From positions 1 through 53,089 of the forward strand of contig JAOABU010000092.1 of assembly GCA_026418195.1 (NCBI GenBank): a stretch of 53,089 bases of DNA, in the 5' to 3' direction. The notes under the pieces were generated by a model. It saw only the letters and a list, made by a program, of their open reading frames with translations, was not told the origin of the DNA and made no database searches. Shown here piece after piece: positions 26,108-33,406 of this stretch (its first letter is position 1; every line of letters starts with the position of its first letter). The DNA comes from Spirochaetota bacterium (GTDB lineage: Bacteria; Spirochaetota; Spirochaetia; DTKZ01). Both the position numbers and the translations under genes were made by a program.

Positions 26108-26386
26108 TTAGAATCTGCGGATATTCCAAATCAGGAAGAATAGGAATATTCCCAGCCCTCCAAGAGCCGCCATCGCCTGGAAAATCAGTAGAATGGACAT
26201 ACCCGCCATGCCTGCGCGAAAGTGTTCAGCCAATAAAAAGGAACCAAGTAAAGACAGGAAGGAGAGTGTCACAAAGCTCAAAACCCCTATTCCTAAACTG
26301 ATAAGGATCACCAGGAGGTTGTACAGAAGGTGGTGTTGTCGGTAGGTATTGGGGAACCATCTGGCAATGGGAGGGGGACGATTCAT
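26108..26386 (-). CDS. Small membrane protein
   Basis: A 92-residue protein with two long hydrophobic segments (about residues 20-52 and 58-88), the first probably spanning twice, and basic ends. No family is recognised. It starts 5 nt after the stop of the NADase-type domain protein, so the two are co-transcribed and may form an envelope pair. Confidence 0.55.
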   Translation of the reverse strand: MNRPPPIARWFPNTYRQHHLLYNLLVILISLGIGVLSFVTLSFLSLLGSFLLAEHFRAGMAGMSILLIFQAMAALGGLGIFLFFLIWNIRRF

Positions 26387-26391
26387 TCGTG

Positions 26392-27357
26392 TTAGGGCCC
26401 TTCCTTCTGCCAGACGTGGAGAGTTCCATCCTGTGCTTGCAGGAAGAGTTTTTCATTCTCTTTTCGGGCTCGAGTGAAAACGAACTCTTCCCCATTCTTC
26501 GCGTTTGACCAGACGGCAAACTCTCCTTTCCCCAGATTCCAGGTACCTGCATCGAAGAGCCTTCCGTGCAGGTAAGACGACCATTGTTGATAGCTGGGTG
26601 GCATCCATTCAATTTGGATGCTTTCCCAGGGTGAACCTTTTTCGACCGTCCATGATCCCCGAATATCCAGTTTTCCTAATCCTTCTGGGCCTGAATAGTT
26701 TGGATCCAATTTCCAAGCTATGTCCGCCAAACAGGTGTCAGGATAATGGGTTCCTTTGTAAACACCGCGAATGGTTAGAATAAGAAAATAGGAAGCCCGA
26801 TCCATCGCTTGTACGGAAGCAAGGAGAGACTCCATCTTTTGCTCAACTCGATCCCAAGCAATGCTGATGGGGATCGACTGTACCTCTGAAGTGTCCTTCA
26901 GTTCGAAAAACCATGGAGAACTCGCTGGCACTGCTTTGAATACAGGACCGAGTTCCGTGATTTTCCCAGGTTCCTGCACTCCCACCCAGATACGCAGTTC
27001 CAGTTTCTTGACTCGATTATTCCGGAGAAACAGGTTCTGATTTTTAGCGTAGCCGTTCACGAGGACTAGTTCCTTGAGACCGGGTTCAATTTCGAACCAT
27101 ACCTCTTCCCCGATGCCATCCCCTTCTGCACCTTCTACCCAGGCAGTGTCTTTCGTTCCGTCGAATAGATTCTTCATGTGGTATTTGCTCCAATCTTCTC
27201 CTTCCTTCAGGTAAGAGGAAGCACCACAGAGGGGCACACCCTTTAAATCGATACAAACCAACTCTCGAGATTCTTCTTCGGCAGTCAGAGGATGGAATTG
27301 CAGGAACATAAGAATGGGAAGGAGAATCTGGATTCTACTGATTTGGTTACATCTCAT
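26392..27357 (-). CDS. Secreted protein with NADase-type glycan-binding domain
   Basis: A 321-residue exported protein; the signal peptide (LLPILMFLQFHPLTAEE) is cut near residue 26. Residues about 50-200 carry a discoidin-like module: LFDGTKDTAWVEG, DGIGEEVWFEIE, VNGYAKNQNLFLRNNR and VKKLELRI. This pattern is known as the NADase-type glycan-binding domain in secreted proteins. The C-terminal half is beta-rich and unassigned, and no catalytic motif is visible. An AAAGGAG ribosome site supports the start. It probably binds polysaccharide on the cell surface or in the periplasm. Confidence 0.65.
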   Translation of the reverse strand: MRCNQISRIQILLPILMFLQFHPLTAEEESRELVCIDLKGVPLCGASSYLKEGEDWSKYHMKNLFDGTKDTAWVEGAEGDGIGEEVWFEIEPGLKELVLVNGYAKNQNLFLRNNRVKKLELRIWVGVQEPGKITELGPVFKAVPASSPWFFELKDTSEVQSIPISIAWDRVEQKMESLLASVQAMDRASYFLILTIRGVYKGTHYPDTCLADIAWKLDPNYSGPEGLGKLDIRGSWTVEKGSPWESIQIEWMPPSYQQWSSYLHGRLFDAGTWNLGKGEFAVWSNAKNGEEFVFTRARKENEKLFLQAQDGTLHVWQKEGP

Positions 27358-27709
27358 ACGAATCTCCTTTTATACAGCCTAATGTATGGACCCCGGAATT
27401 ACAACAGATACACTCCCACTCTCCTAAGCATTCTCCTAACTGGAGAAACTCATATATCTCCCCTACAGATGCACTTCCCTGCTGGATTTGGAAAGTTCGA
27501 GTGCTGAACTTCTCCCCTAAATAGAGGAATATACCATGGGCGAGTTTCTCTTCCTCTCGTAAGTCTTCCAACCCCTCTTCTTCCTGCGTAGAGATTTCGT
27601 TTGCCAAGACAACTTCTAATTCCAAGGCACTCACCCCAGATCCAGACCCCCTGATAGTTCCCTCATTCCCATTTTCTCGTTGTTCTGTGGAACCGAAGGA
27701 AGCTGGCAA
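27347..27709 (-). pseudogene. Fragment of a DUF2202-type protein
   Basis: The frame contains EEEGLEDLREEEKLAHGIFLYL and RTFQ, the conserved first helices of the ferritin-like DUF2202 domain. After GEIYEFLQ the sequence turns into unrelated Cys-rich residues, and there is no ATG or export signal at the other end, where the open frame leads into the start of the GAPOR gene. The gene seems broken at both ends. The best available start is a TTG at 27709. Confidence 0.5.
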
Positions 27710-27732
27710 TTCTTTTTTCTGCGCTTTACAAT
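27703..27732 (+). promoter_or_regulatory. Promoter of the GAPOR-like gene, leaderless type
   Basis: CTGGCA (27703-27708), 18 nt, then TACAAT (27727-27732). The ATG at 27739 comes only 6 nt after the -10 box, at the predicted transcription start. GGAGG at 27733-27737 is too close to the ATG to act as a normal ribosome site. Confidence 0.45.
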
Positions 27733-27738
27733 GGAGGT

Positions 27739-29616
27739 ATGAATCAGTATCAAAAGGTCCTTTTCATCGATGCGGCAAGTGGTTTCTATCGGATGAAGCA
27801 GTATTCTCTGAACGAATACTTTGGCCCTGTGGATTTAGGGTTGCACCTATCAGGAAGACTCTGGTGCGTGAACATCGGTACAGGACTATTGGCGGGTTCG
27901 ATTCTGCCAGGGTCTAACCGCCTTTTCATCAATGGGTTTTCACCCTGTTGGAGGGGATTTTTCATTTCCAGCATGGGAGGAGCGGGCTTAGTGTTCGACA
28001 ACCTGGGGATCAACATGATCTCTATCCTGAATAAAGCTTGTACCCCTTCTATCCTGTACCTTAACCGGAACCATGGGGAGGAGATCACGGTGGAACTGAT
28101 CCCTGTAAACATTCACGAGATCTGGAAACAGGGTCGAGGTGGAGCATACGCTCTTTTGGACTATGCTCTGGAGCGATGCGGCCCAAGGTATCAGGGAGGT
28201 TACCAGGCCCTCGCCATAGGACCTGCGGCTCTGGTATGTGATTTTGCTGGAGTTCTTTCAGCCCCTGTAAAAGAGGGGAAGGCCACAGAGGTAGACGTTT
28301 GGGCAGGTCGAGGTGGCTTCGGTACAAAACTGTTAGCGGATCACGGGATTGCCGCTATCGTGTATGGAGGCACGGTGATCGATGAAGACTTCCGAGATCG
28401 AAAGGTCGCGGATGCATGGTTTGAAGAAAAGTACAAACAGAAGCTGGCGGTAAAGGATTTCGAGGCTACCACTAAATACCGGTTCGATCCAAAATTCCAG
28501 ACTGGAGGTACTTTCGGGGTAAACTATGCCACTATCGGGGGTAGGATTCTCGCTTTCAACTACCGTACCATTTATTGGAAGGAAGAGGAGCGTTTGGCCC
28601 TGCACGAGCGTTTCATCCTAGGTCACTATTTGAAACAATTCAACGAGGAAATCATCCAGGCTAAAAAACAACATACTTGTGGGGAACCCTGCGCAGCGGT
28701 TTGTAAGAAGACTTACGGGGAGTTTAAGAAGGACTACGAACCCTACCAGACTCTGGGCCCCCTTTGCGGCATATTTGATCAGCGAGCAGCAGAAAAATTG
28801 AATCGAAAGTCGGATGCCTCGGGCTTTGATGCTATTTCAGTAGGAGGGGTCTTGGCATGGCTAATGGATTGCCTCGATACGGGAGCTCTCACCCCGGAAG
28901 AGTTAGGCGTCACCCGTACTCCCCACTGGAACCTGCAGGGGTTCGATATTGTGAACGATTCGATGCACAATGCTGAACTCGGGTGCGAGCTGATCGATTC
29001 GATTCTAGAAAAGCGGGGAATAGTAGATTTTTCGGAAGGGGTTCGGAAGTGGGGTAGACGGGTTCGACGCATGAAGGGTATACGGATTCTCGACACCTTC
29101 GTGCATACCGCTAACGGACGAAAGGGATGGATGGTGCCCAATCAGTACTGGACGCCAGGGGTCCTCGCTCCCATGGCCATCATGGGGAAGTACTACATGC
29201 ACTATGGACCGGAGTTTCATCCGCCGAGGAAATTGGGTCAGATCTGTGCAGAACGGTTGAAAAAAGAACTGATTATGGACAATGGGGGAATCTGTCGGTT
29301 CCATCGAGGTTGGGCAGAGGACATGATTCCCGAGATCTTTCAAGCGCTTTATGGAAAGGGAGAGGCGTACCGTTCGGCTATTTCTGTAGCTGCTAGTCGT
29401 ATCAACTCCCGCAACGCTAGTATCTACTGGGAAAGTGAACGGAACATCGACTTCGTACAGACTTTCCTGGAACGGGTGCTTAGCCAGGAAAAGAAGGATA
29501 CCCCAGAGCTTCGCTACTGGGTTGAACAGTTCCAAAAGGATAAACACGAAGCTTCCCTCCAGTACTGGTTCGAAGTCCGGAAGGGGATTGATGAATCGCT
29601 AAGGGATTTTCTTTGA
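27739..29616 (+). CDS. gor: GAPOR-type tungsten oxidoreductase (glyceraldehyde-3-phosphate:ferredoxin)
   Basis: A 625-residue member of the aldehyde ferredoxin oxidoreductase superfamily. It carries marks of the archaeal GAPOR branch: GSILPGSNRLF, ISSMGGAG, TKYRFDP, NTGG-like QTGGTFGVNY, CGEPCAAVCKK (C314, C318, C322, spaced CxxxCxxxC rather than the CxxCxxxC of AOR) and a fourth ligand C519 in CRFHRGW. GAPOR oxidises glyceraldehyde 3-phosphate to 3-phosphoglycerate, reducing ferredoxin with tungstopterin and one [4Fe-4S]. It is best known from Pyrococcus and rare in bacteria. Assignment is from recalled sequence similarity; a GAPOR-like paralogue with another substrate is possible. Cytoplasmic. 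Confidence 0.78.
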   Translation: MNQYQKVLFIDAASGFYRMKQYSLNEYFGPVDLGLHLSGRLWCVNIGTGLLAGSILPGSNRLFINGFSPCWRGFFISSMGGAGLVFDNLGINMISILNKACTPSILYLNRNHGEEITVELIPVNIHEIWKQGRGGAYALLDYALERCGPRYQGGYQALAIGPAALVCDFAGVLSAPVKEGKATEVDVWAGRGGFGTKLLADHGIAAIVYGGTVIDEDFRDRKVADAWFEEKYKQKLAVKDFEATTKYRFDPKFQTGGTFGVNYATIGGRILAFNYRTIYWKEEERLALHERFILGHYLKQFNEEIIQAKKQHTCGEPCAAVCKKTYGEFKKDYEPYQTLGPLCGIFDQRAAEKLNRKSDASGFDAISVGGVLAWLMDCLDTGALTPEELGVTRTPHWNLQGFDIVNDSMHNAELGCELIDSILEKRGIVDFSEGVRKWGRRVRRMKGIRILDTFVHTANGRKGWMVPNQYWTPGVLAPMAIMGKYYMHYGPEFHPPRKLGQICAERLKKELIMDNGGICRFHRGWAEDMIPEIFQALYGKGEAYRSAISVAASRINSRNASIYWESERNIDFVQTFLERVLSQEKKDTPELRYWVEQFQKDKHEASLQYWFEVRKGIDESLRDFL

Positions 29617-29633
29617 GTCTATGCACACGACGA

Positions 29634-29662
29634 TTGTCATTCCTATCTCTTTCTAGTTAAAT
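29634..29662 (+). promoter_or_regulatory. Promoter of the AOR gene, leaderless type
   Basis: TTGTCA (29634-29639), exactly 17 nt, TTAAAT (29657-29662), then 6 nt and the ATG at 29669. There is no ribosome-binding site. The message should begin at the start codon. Confidence 0.6.
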
Positions 29663-29668
29663 GATCTC

Positions 29669-31408
29669 ATGAAAGGCTTTTTTAATAGACTGCTGAACAT
29701 CGATCTCACCTATCGATCCTACCAATATGAATCTATCCCGGATTCTGTGTTCGAAGGATTCCTTGGTGGTAAAGGGCTAGGTACGTATTTGTTGTACCAT
29801 CGCAATCCGGTGGGTGTAGATCCTTTTGCACCAGAGAATCTGTTCATCATCCATGTTGGGCCTGCTACGGGAAGCCGAATCTGGAGCCAATCCCGATTTG
29901 GTGTAGTATCTAAAAGTCCAGCTACGGGTGGGTACGGCGAATCCTACTGTGGGGGCACCCTCGCTCCGAAAATTAAGGGATGTGGGGTAGATGCAGTTCT
30001 CCTTTCCGGTAAGGCAGATCGTCTGACCTTTCTGATCATTACCGAACAGGGAGTCACCTTTCAGGATGCATCTCCCATGGCAGGAAAGGAAACGTATGAA
30101 ACGGAAGAGTACCTTCTTTCCCTCTCTCCTCCTGGAGCGAAGGCTATGGTAATCGGTCCAGCAGGGGAGAATCGGGTAATCTGTGCCTGTATCAAACATG
30201 ACAAGTATCGTAGCCTCGGGCGGGGAGGGCTGGGAGCTGTTTTGGGTTCTAAAAACATCAAAGGAATTTCTTTCAATGGCAGTCAGAAGCCGGAATGGGA
30301 GGATGATGGGCTACTGTTAGAACTCAATCGAAGGGTAGCCCAGAAAGGGAATCAGTCACCCGTTACTAAAAACTACCAGAACTATGGAACCCCTATGCAA
30401 GTGGCAGCTACCAACCAGGCGAGGTGTTTTCCTAATCACTACTGGAAGTCAGGGTATTTCGACAAATGGGAAAATCTATCAGCCGAATACATGCGGACCC
30501 ATTTTGATATCACCCATCATCCCTGTCCCAATTGTTTCCTTAAATGTACCCGCGCTTCTCGAGTAAAGCATGGTCGACATGCAGGACTCACGATCGATGG
30601 TCCTGAGTTCGAAACTATCTATGCCCTCGGAGGGTTGAATGCCTTGGAGAGTTTGGAAGAGGTAGTGTATCTAAATGATCTTTGCGATCGGTTGGGTATC
30701 GACACCATGACAGCGGGGAACCTTTCCGCTTTCACCATTGAAGCGGTCAAAGCAGGCAAGACTGATTTCCCAATTGATTACAATCAACCAGATCGAATGG
30801 CGGATCTGTTCCATTTAATCGCTCGAAGGGAGGGGGTGGGAGAAATCCTTGCTCGGGGGATCCGCTATGCTGCCCGAGAATGGGGATTGGAAGATTTCGC
30901 TATTCATGTGAAGGGATTGGAACCGGCCGGTTTCGATCCTAGGGTGTTGAAAGGCATGGGATTAGCCTATGCAGTATCGGTGAGGGGAGCTTGTCACCTC
31001 CGGGGAACTTTCTACAAGGCAGAACTCTCGGGCCAAATCGATCCTTCCCAGATAGAGGGGAAAGCAAAGCTATTCATCGATTACGAAGACCGAGCAGCTT
31101 TACTCGATTCCATGATTCTTTGTAGGTTTTTTCGGGATTTCTTTCTCTGGGACGAACTATCGATGCTTATAAAGGGAACTACTGGGATGGATCTGGACAA
31201 GGAACGATTGGAAAGAATCGCGAATCGAATTACTCAACTAGCTCGTTCTTACAATCTGAGGGAAGGTCTTGGTCCCGAAACAGATACCCTCCCTCCTCGA
31301 TTCTTTCAGGAGCCTACCCAAGAGGGGGCAGTACTGAGAGAAGAAGAGCTTCAGTACATGTTGAAGGAGTACAATGCCATCCGCAGTTCCCGGGAAAAAG
31401 GAGAGTAG
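29669..31408 (+). CDS. Aldehyde ferredoxin oxidoreductase family protein
   Basis: A 579-residue tungsten/molybdenum enzyme. The N-terminal fold has GGKGLGTYLL and GPATGSR, and the pterin-binding region has KSPATGGYGES, HDKYRSLGRGGLGAVLGSK and GPEFETIYALG. The [4Fe-4S] ligands are C286, C289 and C293 (CPNCFLKC) with C485 in CRFFRD. It is shorter than the GAPOR-like gene before it and belongs to the general AOR group, so it probably oxidises aldehydes with ferredoxin. Two different AOR-family genes in a row, each with its own promoter, suggest separate control. No MoaD-like or tungstate-transport gene is in the window. Confidence 0.82.
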   Translation: MKGFFNRLLNIDLTYRSYQYESIPDSVFEGFLGGKGLGTYLLYHRNPVGVDPFAPENLFIIHVGPATGSRIWSQSRFGVVSKSPATGGYGESYCGGTLAPKIKGCGVDAVLLSGKADRLTFLIITEQGVTFQDASPMAGKETYETEEYLLSLSPPGAKAMVIGPAGENRVICACIKHDKYRSLGRGGLGAVLGSKNIKGISFNGSQKPEWEDDGLLLELNRRVAQKGNQSPVTKNYQNYGTPMQVAATNQARCFPNHYWKSGYFDKWENLSAEYMRTHFDITHHPCPNCFLKCTRASRVKHGRHAGLTIDGPEFETIYALGGLNALESLEEVVYLNDLCDRLGIDTMTAGNLSAFTIEAVKAGKTDFPIDYNQPDRMADLFHLIARREGVGEILARGIRYAAREWGLEDFAIHVKGLEPAGFDPRVLKGMGLAYAVSVRGACHLRGTFYKAELSGQIDPSQIEGKAKLFIDYEDRAALLDSMILCRFFRDFFLWDELSMLIKGTTGMDLDKERLERIANRITQLARSYNLREGLGPETDTLPPRFFQEPTQEGAVLREEELQYMLKEYNAIRSSREKGE

Positions 31409-31485
31409 CAGAGTCCTTTATCCCTTGCGCATTCCAGTTCCTTTCCCGTGGTACCCAGTCGGAACTTGGCTCTCATAGGTAGGGG

Positions 31486-31514
31486 TTTACCGTCCAAGGA
31501 AACCGGGTTATACT
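31486..31514 (+). promoter_or_regulatory. Promoter of the tatA operon
   Basis: TTTACC (31486-31491), 17 nt, TATACT (31509-31514). The start codon at 31546 lies about 25 nt past the predicted transcription start, with AGGAAGG as ribosome site. Confidence 0.6.
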
Positions 31515-31545
31515 TTTTTCTAAATGCTTACCAGGAAGGTATAGT

Positions 31546-31725
31546 ATGAGAATCGGGTACGGTGAGATTCTATTCGTGTTGGGGCTATTCCTGTTACTGT
31601 TCGGCGCTCCCAAGCTTCCTGAGTTAGCCCAGTCTCTTGGCAAGGCCTTCAAGGCCTTTCGCAAGGAGATTCGGGAGCTACGGGAAGAAGTGGAGTTAGA
31701 GAAAGACTCAAAGGACAAACCTTAA
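31546..31725 (+). CDS. tatA: Twin-arginine translocase subunit TatA
   Basis: Only 59 residues, but diagnostic. A short N-terminal membrane helix with a Glu (GYGEILFVLGLFLLLFG), the hinge APKLPELA, an amphipathic helix (LGKAFKAFRKEIRELR) and an acidic/basic tail. TatA forms the pore for folded proteins exported by TatC. No separate TatB is present, so this is a minimal TatA-TatC system. AGGAAGG precedes the ATG, and tatC starts 3 nt after the stop. Confidence 0.9.
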   Translation: MRIGYGEILFVLGLFLLLFGAPKLPELAQSLGKAFKAFRKEIRELREEVELEKDSKDKP

Positions 31726-31728
31726 GCT

Positions 31729-32472
31729 GTGCAGACAGTGAAGGATTCCCAGCAGAAGGAGATGAGATTTCTCGATCATCTGGAAGTGCTCCGAAGAAAG
31801 TTGCTGGTTGCTCTATTCATGTTTTTCATCCTGTTGATCCTGTTCCTTATCTGGAGCGAGCCCATCCTTCACCTCTTCCTTTCTCCAATCCGTAGAATAC
31901 CCATTACTCTGGTTTTCCTCAAACCTGCAGAAAAGTTCATGGCTTACCTGAAGGCATCAGGCTACGGAGCTTTTCTATGCTCCATACCCGTTCTTCTTCT
32001 TCAAGTGGGGAGTTTCGTATTCCCAGCCCTGCGGGGAAAGGAGAGACCCATCTTTATGGGATTGCTGGGAGGAATGCTACTTCTATTCCTAGGAGGGATC
32101 TACTTTGCATACCAGTTCCTGATTCCCTTCCTCTGTACCTTCTTCTATTCCTTCAACCCAGACGATGGAATCCTTCCCTATTGGAGTATAGAAGGGTATG
32201 TGGATTTGGTGTTTTTCACGATTCTGGTGTTTGCAGGAGTGTTTCAGACCCCCCTGTTCCTATTGTTTCTGTTGAAGGTGGGGATCCTTCGATTGGAGAC
32301 ATTGAGGAAGTATCGGAGGCATACCATCGTAGGGATTTTTCTACTGGCAGCCCTTCTCACCCCCCCCGATGTGTTTTCCCAGGTACTTGTAGGAGGAATC
32401 CTCTACCTTCTCTTTGAAATAACCCTTTTCCTAGGAAAATGGATCGTAAAATCAGGAGGATCCGATGGATAG
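31729..32472 (+). CDS. tatC: Twin-arginine translocase subunit TatC
   Basis: A 247-residue protein of six membrane helices that recognises twin-arginine signals. Seen: FLDHLEVLRRKLL at the N-terminus, the periplasmic KPAEKFMAYLK region, and LLTPPDVFSQ before the last helices, all standard TatC marks. It starts at GTG 31729; the ATG at 31762 is less likely because it has no spaced ribosome site and would cut into the conserved N-terminus. It overlaps the next gene, a Tat substrate, by 8 bp, so translocase and cargo are made together. Confidence 0.92.
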   Translation: MQTVKDSQQKEMRFLDHLEVLRRKLLVALFMFFILLILFLIWSEPILHLFLSPIRRIPITLVFLKPAEKFMAYLKASGYGAFLCSIPVLLLQVGSFVFPALRGKERPIFMGLLGGMLLLFLGGIYFAYQFLIPFLCTFFYSFNPDDGILPYWSIEGYVDLVFFTILVFAGVFQTPLFLLFLLKVGILRLETLRKYRRHTIVGIFLLAALLTPPDVFSQVLVGGILYLLFEITLFLGKWIVKSGGSDG

Positions 32473-33382
32473 ACGAGAGTTCTTAAAAAAGTGTGTAATC
32501 TATGGAGCAGCTACCGTAGGAGCTACCCTCTTGCGACCGGTAGAACGGATATTGGCTGCTCCCTCAGATACGACAGTCGACCTTGTGGCTGTAATGGGAG
32601 GGAGGCCATCTGAACTGTTCGATGCCGGGATTGCTGCATTAGGTGGAATGCGATCCTTTGTAAAACCTGGCCAGACCGTAGCAATCAAGCCAAACATCTC
32701 CTGGAGCGCTCCTCCTGAGCGAGGGGCCACTACGAATCCAGAATTGATCCGTCGCATCGTGGAGCACTGCCGAGAAGCTGGGGCAAAACGAGTGTATGTA
32801 TTCGACAACACCATCAGTTCCTGGCAAGCTTGCTACCGAGAAACAGGGGCAGAAGCAGCCGCTAAGGCTGCAGGGGCTCAGATGGCTCCAGCCCATTCCA
32901 CCAGTTACTATCATAAGGCAGTGATTCCTGGAGCAAAAATTCTGAAAGAGGCGCTAGTGCATGAATTGATGCTGGAAGCGGATGTGCTCATCAATGTTCC
33001 TATTCTCAAGCACCACGCTAGTACCCGGATGACGGCGGCATTGAAGAATCTGATGGGAGTGGTGTGGGATCGGCAGTTCTATCACTATTCGGGGTTGAGC
33101 CAGTGTATAGCTGAGTTTCCCTTACTCCGAAAACCTACTCTGAATGTGATCGATGCGTATACGGTAATGACCAGCGGTGGGCCTCAAGGCAGTTCCTATC
33201 GAGCAGCCTTGGAGCTTAGAAAAATGCAGATCCTATCTGTAGATATTGTGGCTGCGGATGCAGCGGCTTCCAGAATTCTAGGACATGCGCCGGAGGATAT
33301 CCAATACATTCCCATTGCGTCGGATCTGCGATTAGGTCGGAAGGATCTCTCGAATTTGAGGGTCCAGCGGATTACCCTCTAG
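32465..33382 (+). CDS. Tat-exported DUF362 protein
   Basis: A 305-residue protein with a textbook twin-arginine signal at the very N-terminus (DRREFLKK, then a mild hydrophobic stretch and ILAAP). The mature part is DUF362: VAIKPNISWSAPP, RRIVEHCREAGAKRVYVFDN, ADVLINVPILKHHASTRMTAALKNLMGV. DUF362 proteins are of unknown activity and are often next to Fe-S proteins. It overlaps tatC and precedes a membrane poly-ferredoxin, suggesting a periplasmic redox unit that needs folded export. Confidence 0.85.
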   Translation: MDRREFLKKCVIYGAATVGATLLRPVERILAAPSDTTVDLVAVMGGRPSELFDAGIAALGGMRSFVKPGQTVAIKPNISWSAPPERGATTNPELIRRIVEHCREAGAKRVYVFDNTISSWQACYRETGAEAAAKAAGAQMAPAHSTSYYHKAVIPGAKILKEALVHELMLEADVLINVPILKHHASTRMTAALKNLMGVVWDRQFYHYSGLSQCIAEFPLLRKPTLNVIDAYTVMTSGGPQGSSYRAALELRKMQILSVDIVAADAAASRILGHAPEDIQYIPIASDLRLGRKDLSNLRVQRITL

Positions 33383-33406
33383 GACGAAGGTGGGGAAGAA
33401 TCAAGC

